A stretch of 64,000 bases of DNA from Planctomycetota bacterium (lineage in GTDB: Bacteria > Planctomycetota > UBA1135 > GCA-002748355): assembly GCA_026984035.1 (NCBI GenBank), contig JALSSW010000040.1, positions 1 to 64,000 of the forward strand, in the 5' to 3' direction. The notes under the pieces were generated by a model that was given only the letters and a program-made list of their open reading frames with translations, ran no database searches and was not told the origin of the DNA. How positions within the stretch are numbered: the stretch's first letter is position 1; the number at the start of each line of letters is the position of its first letter. Position numbers and translations under genes: made by a program. Positions 28,561 through 36,750 of the stretch are shown here, in pieces.

Positions 28561-29787
28561 ATGATTGTGCCTAGATCTTATTTGCTTTCTTTTCTGTTCT
28601 CCATCCTCCTTCTTCTCTCCTCTTGTGGAAAGGGGCAGAGGAAAACGGAGGATTCAGGACCATCCAAAGTCGTTCCGACTTCTCCCGAAGGCCAAGGGGA
28701 AAATAGGGTGATTGAGGGGGTTGTTCTTGAGAATCTTCCGGGGCGCGAAGGAGAGTTTTTCCGGAATGAAAAAAAGAAGCAGGAGGCCAAATGGGCCAAG
28801 CAGGGTTGGTTTCAGCCTGTTTCCTTGGATCTGGGTGAGACTTCGATTGGGAAGACGGCCCATGGGACTTTTAAGTTTCGAAATCCCACCGGAAAAGCTC
28901 AATCCATCCAACAGGTGAGTTCCTCCTGTGTTTGTCAAAAATTAATTCTTAATGTCAATGGGAAGCTTATTCCCATTCGGAAAGAGAAGTTCAAACCGAT
29001 TCCCATCCCGCCTGATGCCGAGGGTTCTCTTACGATTGATGTCGCTGTGACCGATGTCTCAAAAAAAATCGGAGAAGTCTTGATCCGTTTGAGCGATCCG
29101 GATGTCCCTGTCGTACGCCTTCGGATTCAGACCGTGGGGGTTGATGAGTTTGAGGTGAGTCACGATGGGAAGGCTGAGCGCAGTTATTGGTTGGGCACCT
29201 TGACAGTGCACCAAAGCCGTCCCTTGCGCTTTGATGTGCGCTCCCGGGATAGAAAACCTTTTCAGATGAAGATGCCCGATGAACTTCCGAAGGGCCTGAG
29301 TTTGAAGCTCCGCCAAGATGCCAAGGACAAAGCCCATTGGATCATAGAGGGAACCGTCGGGCCCGGGTTGCCGACGGGACCGTTTTCAAAAACTGTTGAG
29401 TTTGAGACTGATCGGGGAGCAAGGGTAACCGTCGGAGTGGACGCGATGGTTGCGCCAAAGTTTGTTGTGGAGCCAGGTTATTTACCTTTGGTGATGATTC
29501 CCAAGAAGAAGGGAAAAAGTGCCAAGGTGACGATTCGGAGTTTGGATGCTCAGGACAGTTTTGAGATAGAGAAGGTTTCGCTTGAGAATCTGAAGTTGCG
29601 AAGAAAAGCCTTGGATCCCAAGGGCTTCGAGCTGAAAACGGAGGTACGCAAACCCGGGCATGAGGTCATCCTGACCCTTTCCGTCCCTGCGGATTTGGAA
29701 CCGGGTCCCTTGGAGGGGGGGATCAAGATTTACTTCAAGCATGGTGATGGTGTTCGTCTGATTCGTTTTGTGGGCTTTGTCCGCTGA
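28561..29787 (+). CDS. DUF1573-containing lipoprotein
   Basis: A 408-residue protein when started at the ATG at 28561, which begins a clean lipoprotein signal (LLSFLFSILLLLSSC). The reading frame is open further upstream to 28405 but that extension is not signal-like and overlaps the divergent gene. The first mature domain fits DUF1573: LDLGETSIGKTAHGTFKFRNPTGKAQSIQ, then VSSSCVCQKL, matching the usual tNtGn..l.i..v.ssCgCt. Two or more further Ig-like strands follow. DUF1573 proteins are abundant in Planctomycetota and Bacteroidota envelopes; their biochemical role is unknown. It is followed by the DUF1579 gene on the same strand. Confidence 0.82.
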   Translation: MIVPRSYLLSFLFSILLLLSSCGKGQRKTEDSGPSKVVPTSPEGQGENRVIEGVVLENLPGREGEFFRNEKKKQEAKWAKQGWFQPVSLDLGETSIGKTAHGTFKFRNPTGKAQSIQQVSSSCVCQKLILNVNGKLIPIRKEKFKPIPIPPDAEGSLTIDVAVTDVSKKIGEVLIRLSDPDVPVVRLRIQTVGVDEFEVSHDGKAERSYWLGTLTVHQSRPLRFDVRSRDRKPFQMKMPDELPKGLSLKLRQDAKDKAHWIIEGTVGPGLPTGPFSKTVEFETDRGARVTVGVDAMVAPKFVVEPGYLPLVMIPKKKGKSAKVTIRSLDAQDSFEIEKVSLENLKLRRKALDPKGFELKTEVRKPGHEVILTLSVPADLEPGPLEGGIKIYFKHGDGVRLIRFVGFVR

Positions 29788-29894
29788 TCGGGTAAAGGGA
29801 GATGTAATAAGCCTCTTCCCCCCTTTTCTTTTGTTGGTGATCGAGTCTAATGCGGATATTTCGCAAGATTCGCTTTCCAGAAAAAGGATTCTCG

Positions 29895-30533
29895 ATGCAG
29901 CTTAAAACGGTTTTTTTCAATGTTTCACTTCTTCTCTGTGGTGCATTCGGAGCACTTCTCCTGACATCCTTTTTCCCTCAAGATCAGGGAGGAAAAGCCT
30001 CAGTTCAAAAGCCTTCTCCCCAAGAAATCCAGGAGATCATGAAAGCCTATCTCGAGGCTGCCGAGCCCGGCCCCATTCATAAAAAGCTTTCCGAGGGAGC
30101 TGGTGAATGGATTTGGGATACCGTCTCTTACATGAGTCCAGGGGGGCCGGGAGTAAAAAGTAAGATGAAAGCCCATGCCCGGGCGATTCTTGGGGGACGG
30201 TTTCTATGGGAGGAAGTTGAAGGGGAGACAATGGGTAAAAAGTTTAAGGGTGTATCCATTACAGGATACGACAAGGTCCGGAAGGAATATCAAAGTTTGT
30301 GGATGGACTCGATGAGCACGAGGATGACCCTCAGCTCGGGAAAAGAGAATGCCAATGGGGCCATTCATTTTTCTGGAACGATGGTGGACACAATGACCCC
30401 TAAGGGGAGACCTTTTCGGTCCGTTACATGGTACCGGGGAAAGGACCTCCATGAATTCAAGATGTTTGACACCTTGCCGGGAACCAAGAAAGAGTTCCTG
30501 GTCATGACCATTTCCGCCAAGCGCTTGAAGTAG
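29895..30533 (+). CDS. Secreted DUF1579 protein
   Basis: A 212-residue protein with a signal/anchor segment (VFFNVSLLLCGAFGALLLTSFF). The body matches DUF1579: a start PGPIHKKLSEGAGEWIWDTV, then AHARAILGGRFLWEEVEGETMGKKFKGVSITGYDKVRKEYQSLWMDSMST and a lipocalin-like series of strands. In the usual DUF1579 form the motif is H..L....G.W......, which is present. AAAGGA precedes the ATG at 29895; an upstream ATG at 29850 would add 15 residues and has a weaker site. Function of the family is unknown. It is convergent with the P5C dehydrogenase gene, 22 bp away. Confidence 0.85.
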   Translation: MQLKTVFFNVSLLLCGAFGALLLTSFFPQDQGGKASVQKPSPQEIQEIMKAYLEAAEPGPIHKKLSEGAGEWIWDTVSYMSPGGPGVKSKMKAHARAILGGRFLWEEVEGETMGKKFKGVSITGYDKVRKEYQSLWMDSMSTRMTLSSGKENANGAIHFSGTMVDTMTPKGRPFRSVTWYRGKDLHEFKMFDTLPGTKKEFLVMTISAKRLK

Positions 30534-30555
30534 AAATGGTCATGAAAGGAAAGGC

Positions 30556-32112
30556 TCAGATTCGTTCGCTAATGGATTTTCCCTGTAAGAAGAGGAGGAG
30601 GTAATCCCTTCCTCCTGCCTTGCTGTCCGTACCTGACATGTTGAATCCCCCAAAAGGTTGACCTCCGACCAGTGCCCCTGTGCATTTTCGGTTCAAATAC
30701 AGGTTGCCCACGTGAAGTTTACGTTTGGCTTCATCGAGCCTTTTTCGGTCTTTGGAGAAAAATCCTCCCGTCAAGCCATATACGGTTCCGTTGAAGATTT
30801 GGACCCCATCTTCGTAGTCCTTTGCTTTAATGACTGCGAGGACCGGTCCAAAAATCTCTTCTTGGGCGATGCGGGCATCTGGTGAAACGTCCGCAATCAC
30901 TGTGGGTTGAATGTAATATCCATTCCCCGGAGCTTTTTCGCCCCCACAGACGAGGTTTCCTTCGTTTTTTCCGATTTCGATGTAGTCGAGAATCTTTTTG
31001 TAGGCATTTTCGGAGCTTACCGGTCCCATGCTGGCATCGGCCTGGCTGGGATGGGTTACCTTTAAGGCTTGTGTCTTTTCCACAACCTTTTTCAGAACCT
31101 CATCATAGATGTCCTGGTGAAGAATCGCCCGAGAGCATGCTGAGCATTTCTGACCAGAATAGCCGAAAGCCGAGGCGACGATCCCATCGGCTGCTGCGTC
31201 GAGATCGGCTGTTTCGTCGACAAGAATTGCGTCTTTGCCACCCATTTCGGCAACAACGCGTTTTATCCAGATCTGACCTTCATGGGCTTGAGCGGCTTTT
31301 TCAATTATGCCTAATCCAACGTCCCGGCTTCCGGTGAATGAGATGAAGCGGGTTTTGGGATGGTTGACCAAATACTCGCCTGCTACCGCTCCGGGCCCTG
31401 GTAAGAAATTGAGAACCCCTGCTGGGATTCCGACTTCTCGCATCAGGTCTACGAACATAGTGGCGATCCCGGGGGAATCGGAAGCAGGCTTGAGGATCAC
31501 TGTGTTTCCTGAAACAAGAGCGGCAGTGGTCATCCCGGCAAGAATAGCGAGGGGGAAATTCCATGGTGGGATTACCACACCGACTCCCAGAGGGATGTAG
31601 ATCAATTCATTTCTCTCTCCCGGGATGGGGGTAACCGGCTGCTCGGCAGCGTAGCGGAGAGCTTCTCTTCCATAGAACTCGAGGAAGTCGATTGCCTCGG
31701 CCGTGTCCGCGTCAGCTTCAACTCGGTTCTTCCCAACTTCGAATACCATCATGGCGGAGAACTCATGTTTCCGATCGCGCATGATCTTGGCAGCGTCGAA
31801 GAGGAATTGCGCTCGTTCCTTTGCGGTCTTCATGGACCAATCATCAAAGGCCCCAAGGGCTGCTTGCATGGCTTGCTCGGCTTCCTCCACACCGCAACTT
31901 GTATAGGATCCGATAATGGTTTCTGTTTCCCCAGGGTCTCTCGAAACAATCTCCCTTCCCGTTGAGGATTCAAAAATCTCTTTTCCTCCGATCCATGCCG
32001 GGTGCTTTTTTCCGAAGCTTTCTTTGACCTTCAGGAGTGCCGCTTCAAAAGCCTTGGCGTTCCCTGGCTGACTAAAATCGGTCAGGGGTTCATTTGTAAA
32101 CTCGGTAACCAT
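30556..32112 (-). CDS. 1-pyrroline-5-carboxylate dehydrogenase
   Basis: A 518-residue aldehyde dehydrogenase that converts glutamate semialdehyde to glutamate with NAD, the last step of proline and arginine breakdown. The sequence has the family start with the IGGKEIF segment, PWNFPLAILAGMTTAALVSGNTVILKPA (cofactor site), FTGSRDVGLGI, the general-base Glu289 in VAEMGGKDAILVDE, and the catalytic Cys323 in YSGQKCSACSR. QKCSACSR and the length point to the RocA/PruA type single-domain enzyme rather than a general aldehyde dehydrogenase. AGGAGG is 6 bases before the ATG. No proline dehydrogenase gene is nearby, so the source of the substrate lies elsewhere. Confidence 0.94.
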   Translation of the reverse strand: MVTEFTNEPLTDFSQPGNAKAFEAALLKVKESFGKKHPAWIGGKEIFESSTGREIVSRDPGETETIIGSYTSCGVEEAEQAMQAALGAFDDWSMKTAKERAQFLFDAAKIMRDRKHEFSAMMVFEVGKNRVEADADTAEAIDFLEFYGREALRYAAEQPVTPIPGERNELIYIPLGVGVVIPPWNFPLAILAGMTTAALVSGNTVILKPASDSPGIATMFVDLMREVGIPAGVLNFLPGPGAVAGEYLVNHPKTRFISFTGSRDVGLGIIEKAAQAHEGQIWIKRVVAEMGGKDAILVDETADLDAAADGIVASAFGYSGQKCSACSRAILHQDIYDEVLKKVVEKTQALKVTHPSQADASMGPVSSENAYKKILDYIEIGKNEGNLVCGGEKAPGNGYYIQPTVIADVSPDARIAQEEIFGPVLAVIKAKDYEDGVQIFNGTVYGLTGGFFSKDRKRLDEAKRKLHVGNLYLNRKCTGALVGGQPFGGFNMSGTDSKAGGRDYLLLFLQGKSISERI

Positions 32113-32816
32113 TGTGTTCGCCTCCTAAGGCTCTTTTCTCTCTTATTGGTAAAATACCTACCCATATCTCGCAATGTCCCAGACCCCATTCCCGCAGTTC
32201 CCATGATTTATAAGATTGCCCTGAGGACCTTCAAAGCCGAATTAGGGATAAGTCCAAACTTCTAGCCAGCATAACCATGGACCCTTTGGTCCCCGAGGAA
32301 TACGTTTTCCTCGGGGTTTGGGATCGATGGAGTTCCGGTGTTGTTTATAGAAGAATCCCAAGGATGCAGCCCAAGAACGGAACCCATGAATCCTTTGGAG
32401 TCGATAGCTCTGGATCCGGGAGCATAAACAGGGTTCCCCTTGAGCCCAAGAGTCGCTTCGGAGACAGGTTTAGGAAGAATTTGGGGGCTATTCTTCTCTG
32501 TACATAAGCTCCCAAAATGGCTTGCCCCCCCCTTTCTTCACTGAAAAAGATGAAGGGAAGAGTTGCCGATCTTTTTCGGTAACTTAATCACCGAAGCTCA
32601 TGATCCGGAGATCATATGCTGGGCCAAGCAAGGGCTTGTTTTTCTCGTCTTTTGCATTAGGGATCGTTCGCTTATTCCTTTCCCTGAAATGAAGGGAAAG
32701 GGCCATCTGGGCTTTGCGACAAAGGCATGATGAAGGTGTGATTGTCAGAGGCAGGATCCATCGGGCCTTTGCTCTTGTCGAAATTGGAAGCCAGTTAAAA
32801 CTTAAGGATAAGTGCA
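32113..32816. other. Long intergenic region without a supportable gene
   Basis: This 704-base stretch holds the promoter area of the P5C dehydrogenase gene on its left. Short ORFs are open on both strands (for example 32277-32507 plus, 32584-32817 minus) but none has a good ribosome site, a domain or a signal peptide. A perfect 10-bp inverted repeat CCCCGAGGAA/TTCCTCGGGG occurs at 32291-32316, followed only by TTT. It may be remnant coding DNA or a regulatory region; I cannot tell. Confidence 0.4.
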
Positions 32817-33017
32817 ATGAAAAATATCGGTGGATTGGATCGTGGGTTACGGATTGTGATTGGATCTATTCTGATCCTTCTGGTTTTTGTCGGCCCCAAA
32901 ACTCCATGGGGTTGGATTGGGGTCGTTCCCATCATTACTGCTTTCGTTGGTTTTTGTCCTCTCTATTCTCTGCTGGGAATCAAAACCTGTAAATGTGAAG
33001 AAAAAGACAAGGTTTAA
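32817..33017 (+). CDS. DUF2892 / YgaP-like small membrane protein
   Basis: A 66-residue protein with two membrane helices. The start NIGGLDRGLRIVIGSILILLVF, the GWIGVVPIITAFVGFCPLYSLLGI block and the C-terminal KTCKC match the DUF2892 family, the membrane part of YgaP-type rhodaneses. In E. coli YgaP the same helices anchor a rhodanese; here they stand alone. AAGGATAAG precedes the ATG. The role is unknown, with a sulfur-related one often assumed for the family. Confidence 0.88.
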   Translation: MKNIGGLDRGLRIVIGSILILLVFVGPKTPWGWIGVVPIITAFVGFCPLYSLLGIKTCKCEEKDKV

Positions 33018-33027
33018 GCTTTTTCCC

Positions 33028-33056
33028 ACTTTGTTCCTGGGCCCCTGGAACAAAGT
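33028..33056. terminator. Hairpin between convergent genes, possible bidirectional terminator
   Basis: ACTTTGTTCC and GGAACAAAGT form a perfect 10-bp stem around a 9-base loop, exactly between the stop of the DUF2892 gene (33017) and the stop of the convergent membrane-protein gene (33060). There is no long T-run on either side, so the terminator reading rests mainly on position. Confidence 0.5.
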
Positions 33057-33059
33057 CGG

Positions 33060-33494
33060 TCATTGTTCTTTTTCCTCCAAGATGTGGATTCCCGTGATTC
33101 CGAAGTAAATCGTCGCGAGGAATAGAAGGGCTGTCAGACTTGCGGCGGCTTTGCTTGTGGGAGAAATCAACCAAACAACGACTGCAAAGAGGCAAGCGGC
33201 CTCTACCAAGACCACAGGAATCAAAAAGGCTGCGTACCTGGCCTGCTGACCGTCTAAGCCTTGGCGCCCTTCGGCTTTTGCGGCCAGGAAGCGCCGGAAA
33301 AGGAGTCCTCCGGGAATCATTGTTAACCCGAAAACGATGGCGATCAGTTCGAGCTGGCCGGAAAATTCAGTGACCTCGAGAGGTAAGTCTCCTTGCAGGT
33401 GCAAAAAAAGAACCGCTCCTGCTCCCATTAACTCTCCGAAGAGGAGGGCGAGGAGGGTGACCGTAGCCATTCTTTGTGTAGGAACCTGGCTCAT
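33060..33494 (-). CDS. Four-helix membrane protein, unknown function
   Basis: A 144-residue protein when started at the ATG at 33494 (MSQVPTQRM). Four hydrophobic segments are visible: LLALLFGELMGAGAVLFLHL, LIAIVFGLTMIPGGLLF, AAFLIPVVLVEAACLFAVVVWLI, and LTALLFLATIYFGITGIHIL. The open frame extends 32 codons upstream to 33590 with no sign of coding value. The protein has no recognised family. It ends with ILEEKEQ and faces the DUF2892 gene end-to-end. Confidence 0.7.
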   Translation of the reverse strand: MSQVPTQRMATVTLLALLFGELMGAGAVLFLHLQGDLPLEVTEFSGQLELIAIVFGLTMIPGGLLFRRFLAAKAEGRQGLDGQQARYAAFLIPVVLVEAACLFAVVVWLISPTSKAAASLTALLFLATIYFGITGIHILEEKEQ

Positions 33495-33873
33495 GATTAA
33501 AAAGAAGCTTAACGGATTTTCGTTTCTTTTTCCGGTAAGGATCGAAACGGGGGAAAGACAGGTTTTTATGAGACTCTCTTCGGATCCCATTGTTCATGGA
33601 AAGGTCTTCACTTTCTGGGAGGGAAAATAGGTTCGCTTGCCTGATTCGGGTTTTTTCTTTGGGACCGGCACGAAAGGGAGTGCTAGGAATCAGAGGAGAA
33701 AGAGAAAAGATTCCCCCCCAAAAAAAATGGACTGGATCGTGGAGGCGATCCAGCCCATCCGGGCAGAAATGGGGGAGAGGCATATCGGTTAAGTTGGTAA
33801 AAAAGGAGTCGTTTTCTGTTTCGATGGTTTCGTATGGCAGTTTGTTTTTACTTATTCCCTTTCCCTTGGTTAT
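33495..33873. other. Intergenic region upstream of the four-helix protein gene
   Basis: A 379-base gap between two leftward genes. It contains the terminator at 33720-33757 and presumably the promoter of the gene starting at 33494. No further gene could be supported; the open frames here are short and lack domains. Confidence 0.5.
33720..33757 (-). terminator. Intrinsic terminator of the zinc-ribbon gene
   Basis: On the minus strand TGGGCTGGATCG, a 6-base loop CCTCCA, and CGATCCAGTCCA form a 12-bp stem with one G-T wobble, followed directly by eight T. This is a textbook intrinsic terminator about 115 bases after the stop of the zinc-ribbon gene at 33874. Confidence 0.85.
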
Positions 33874-34086
33874 TCAGGAAGCTTTTGTTTTCTTTCGCTT
33901 TCCTTTTCCCGCATCCTTCTCTTGTTGCAGCCCTTGGTGGAAAGCCTTGAGATCTTTTTCGTTGAAAAGGCGAACGCGGCTTCCGCAGTTCACGCAGAAG
34001 GAATAGTCAACGCTCATGAGGAAGCGAACATAGGTGCCGCATTGGTCACACCATTTTTTCTCATTGTAGTAGTCGATGATTTTCAT
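33874..34086 (-). CDS. Small zinc-ribbon protein
   Basis: A 70-residue protein with a C-x2-C ... C-x2-C zinc ribbon: KKWCDQCGTYVRFLMSVDYSFCVNCGSRVRLF. The start at 34086 is chosen because GGGAGG lies 6 bases upstream; an alternative ATG two codons earlier sits directly on that site. The C-terminal 25 residues are strongly basic (GKGKRKKTKAS), which would suit nucleic-acid or ribosome contact, but this is inference. The sequence resembles short ribbon proteins annotated only as hypothetical. Transcription ends at the strong terminator at 33720-33757. Confidence 0.8.
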   Translation of the reverse strand: MKIIDYYNEKKWCDQCGTYVRFLMSVDYSFCVNCGSRVRLFNEKDLKAFHQGLQQEKDAGKGKRKKTKAS

Positions 34087-34446
34087 GTTCATCCTCCCTT
34101 TTTTCTCGTCGTAGCTGTCCGCTCGTCTTGCTGCTCTTCCCTTCTCCTGCAAATTCCCTGCAAACTTGGAAGCTTTTCCCGGTTCTTTGCAGGCGGGCAT
34201 GCCTCCAAGTAGCAAGCTCCTTGCCATTTAGGCTTTGGACTTGAGTGGGGATTACAAATCGTTTTGACAAAGAGGTTTAGGGAGGTTGACCTTTTGGGGG
34301 CTCAATCCTCCCGACTGACGATAAATAGCAACGCTGGGGAAAAAGTAACGCTCTTTTGAGGAAACATCCTTAAAACCCCGTCCCTCTGTCCCATAAGAAG
34401 GGAGGGTTAGAAAAGGTTGCACCGACACAACCAATGGTGAATGAAA
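34087..34446. other. Intergenic region between QueG and the zinc-ribbon gene
   Basis: A 360-base gap. It holds a weak leftward terminator-like hairpin (34372-34409) after queG and an imperfect stem-loop at 34280-34312 (GGGAGGTTGA against TCAATCCTCCC with one bulge), which might belong to the leader of the zinc-ribbon transcript. A 60-codon leftward ORF (34434-34252) has no support. Confidence 0.4.
34372..34409 (-). terminator. Possible weak terminator after queG
   Basis: On the minus strand CCCTCCCT pairs imperfectly with AGGGACGGG and is followed by TTTT, about 40-70 bases after the queG stop. The interrupted stem and short T-run make it uncertain. Confidence 0.35.
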
Positions 34447-35580
34447 TCAGCTCTTGGATTGCTCCAAGCTTAGGATGAGATCAGCTTGGATCTGGGCGTC
34501 TTCCTCTCTGTGCAGAGCCTCTTCGATGGCTTTTGACTTGAGTTTCATTTTTCCCAGGGCCCAGGCCGCCCCAGTGCGCAATCCGGGGTCTGGGTCCTTG
34601 AGTGCTCGCTCCAAGGCTGGGGCAGCATCTTCCCGATGCAAATTGCCAAGGGCGATGGCGACGTTTCTGCGAAGCCCTTCTCTCTTTGCGCGTCGAATGG
34701 AAGTCCCTGTCCAATCTCGGTTCCATTGTTCTTCCGTGCATTCGAGAATTTTCAGAAGATCATAGGATTCGAGGGAAGGGTGCCTTTGGAGGTCGGGTTC
34801 CCTGGGCCTTGTTCCCCTTTTCTTGGCAAAGGGGCAGATTTCAATGCAGATGTCACAGCCGAAGATCCAATTCCCCTGGGGGGTCCGGAGTTGGGGAGGA
34901 ATGGGCCCCCTGAGTTCGATCGTTGTATAGGAGATACAACGGCGGGCATCCAATTCACCAGGCCCTGTAAGGGCTCCTGTGGGGCATGCATCCAAGCAAG
35001 CTGTGCATGTCCCACAAGAGCCCGGAGGAGGAAGGCTGGCTTCGGCCTCTCCATGGAGGAGAATCTCCCCCAATAGAAGCCAGGGGCCTAAGTAGGGGTG
35101 GATCAAACCCGTACTTTTTGCCCGGAACCCCATGCCCGCACCCTCAGCCAGGCTTCGTTCGAGGAGGGGAACCGCATCCACTCCGCTGCGATATTCCTCC
35201 CGTTTCAGCCCTATTTTTTGGAGGAGGTCAAAAAGGCCTTTCATGCGCTTTTTGAAGCTCCGGTGGTAATCTTTCCCTGCGGCATAACGTGCGACTTGAG
35301 CTCCATCCACCAAAGTGGGGGGCATCCCATAATCCTTGGCAAGGCTCAAGACGCTCATTGCATTTGGCAGGAACTTTTGGGGGGATTCCAAGACCTCCCG
35401 ATTGGTGGCAAGCCATGTCATTTTCCCATGGCAACCCTTTTTTAACCAATGCCTGAGGGTTTCCTGCGCTGGGCGAGGAATCAAGGCTGGTCCCAGCCCC
35501 ACAAGGTCAAAGCCTGCCTCAAGGGCTGCTTCTTTGAGCAAAGAGGCCGGGAGTGGTTTCATTGTCTTGAATTTAGCCAT
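34447..35580 (-). CDS. queG: Epoxyqueuosine reductase QueG
   Basis: A 377-residue protein (from ATG 35580) that reduces epoxyqueuosine in tRNA to queuosine, using cobalamin and two 4Fe-4S clusters. The N-terminal part (EAALEAGFDLVGLGPALIP; GKMTWLATNREVLESPQKFLPNAMSVLSLAKDYG) and YAAGKDYHRSFKKRMKGL are typical. The cluster cysteines are CGTCTACLDACPTGAL and CDICIEICPFAKKRG, with RRCISYTTIE between. The last about 70 residues are HEAT repeats (RRNVAIALGNLHREDAAPALERALKDPDPGLRTGAAWALG). The frame is open to GTG 35766, but the added residues are not family-like; ATG 35562 is another possible start. No strong Shine-Dalgarno sequence marks any choice. Confidence 0.92.
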   Translation of the reverse strand: MAKFKTMKPLPASLLKEAALEAGFDLVGLGPALIPRPAQETLRHWLKKGCHGKMTWLATNREVLESPQKFLPNAMSVLSLAKDYGMPPTLVDGAQVARYAAGKDYHRSFKKRMKGLFDLLQKIGLKREEYRSGVDAVPLLERSLAEGAGMGFRAKSTGLIHPYLGPWLLLGEILLHGEAEASLPPPGSCGTCTACLDACPTGALTGPGELDARRCISYTTIELRGPIPPQLRTPQGNWIFGCDICIEICPFAKKRGTRPREPDLQRHPSLESYDLLKILECTEEQWNRDWTGTSIRRAKREGLRRNVAIALGNLHREDAAPALERALKDPDPGLRTGAAWALGKMKLKSKAIEEALHREEDAQIQADLILSLEQSKS

Positions 35581-35775
35581 TTTTGGGCGCAAAAGTGACT
35601 CTGAGATCAGGCTCTGGAATTTATGGAAGGAATCCGTATCCTTGCCAGGAATCGGTTTTATAGAGTTTGGTTCTTCCACCCTTGAGGGTTCCTCATTCGT
35701 GTAGACTATACTCGTGGGGGGCTGACCGAGGTCGGCCTCCTGACAATTCGATCGTAACTTCGTCACAGGTTGTTT

Positions 35776-36744
35776 ATGTCCCCCATTCAGCTGAAGAACA
35801 TCTTTTCCTCGGACCTCGGAGTTCGCCTCCGAAGGCTGGGAAAGGATGTGCAGGATCCGAGCCTAGGCCTTTTGGCCGATGAGTTCGACTTCCTCCTTGG
35901 CGAAGAGCCTGGCGCTCTGGATGGGGGTTCCTCTGAATCTCATGGGAAGGGAGATTCGGGGCAATTCTCGGGTGTTCAAAATGGGAGAGTCGCCAAAGAA
36001 GTCGTTGAGAACTTCAGAGATCGTTTGTCCACCCGGTTGATGGACGCATACCGAGTTTCTGGGGATCCTGCTGCTTTTGGTCTTCTTTATGAAGTCAACT
36101 CCCGGCTCTTTTTGAATATTATTTCTGCCCGGCTTCGTAAGTTTTACTTCTCCTTGGATCCTCAAGACGTTCTCCAAGAAGTTTTCTTTAATATCTATCG
36201 CTACCCGCACAAGTTCAACGCCGACAAAGAGACTGCGTTCCGACATTGGGCGAGCATGATTATTCGGAACACTGTGTACAAGCACACCCGGCAAAAAGGC
36301 CGGGAGCTTTTACATGAGTCTCCTGAAGAGGAAATCGATTCCCGTGCGGATGCTCGGGGGCTTTCCCCCTTAAATCGGGCGATCAATGAAGAGAGCCGGG
36401 ACTTCTGCAAAAAAGCCTTTCTTCTCTATCTCCAGCTTTACCTTGCTGCTTTTGAACAGCTGAGTTCAAGGGAGCAGCGAGCCCTTTATTTGGTTGAGAT
36501 CGAAAAAAAGGCCTACAAAGAGAGTGCTGAGGATCTAGGCATTCGATTGGAGAATCTGAAAATGGTGATTTTCAGGGCTCGAAAGAAAATTCACCGCGCT
36601 TTGGATCGAGCTATGTCGTTTGCTTCCGCCTCAAGCCCAGTTTCCGAAGGTTCCTATGGACGCTTGGTGGGGGAGGCTCCGGGCAAGAGAGGTCTTGCTC
36701 AGACGAAGCGAAAGGGGTTTCCCTCCAGAGATCCTTTGGGATAA
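35776..36744 (+). CDS. ECF-type RNA polymerase sigma factor
   Basis: A 322-residue sigma factor with region 2 at about residues 110-180 (DPQDVLQEVFFNIYRYPHKF, then AFRHWASMIIRNTVYKHTRQKGR) and region 4 at about 220-290 (LSSREQRALYLVEIEKKAYKESAEDLGI, with VIFRARKKIHRAL). It is longer than usual ECF factors (about 180-200), with an unrecognised 90-residue N-terminal extension and a basic C-terminal tail. ATG 35776 is preceded by ACAGG at 6 bases; a TTG at 35770 is an alternative. The next gene, 6 bp downstream, encodes a protein with an anti-sigma zinc motif, so the pair is likely co-regulated. Confidence 0.88.
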   Translation: MSPIQLKNIFSSDLGVRLRRLGKDVQDPSLGLLADEFDFLLGEEPGALDGGSSESHGKGDSGQFSGVQNGRVAKEVVENFRDRLSTRLMDAYRVSGDPAAFGLLYEVNSRLFLNIISARLRKFYFSLDPQDVLQEVFFNIYRYPHKFNADKETAFRHWASMIIRNTVYKHTRQKGRELLHESPEEEIDSRADARGLSPLNRAINEESRDFCKKAFLLYLQLYLAAFEQLSSREQRALYLVEIEKKAYKESAEDLGIRLENLKMVIFRARKKIHRALDRAMSFASASSPVSEGSYGRLVGEAPGKRGLAQTKRKGFPSRDPLG

Positions 36745-36750
36745 ACACCC

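Noticed and set aside
28549-28561. TATACT seven bases before the DUF1573 ATG, as a possible promoter of a leaderless transcript
   Set aside because: No fitting -35 element (the expected place is G/A-rich) and GGGGGAG upstream can serve as ribosome site.
32584-32817. 77-codon leftward ORF upstream of the DUF2892 gene
   Set aside because: No ribosome site, signal or domain; it overlaps the start of the DUF2892 gene.
34252-34434. 60-codon leftward ORF between queG and the zinc-ribbon gene
   Set aside because: No domain or good start, and it lies in a region with terminator-like hairpins.
35682-35712. TTGAGG and TATACT as a promoter for the sigma gene
   Set aside because: The spacing is 19 bases and the first hexamer is poor; not strong enough to list.
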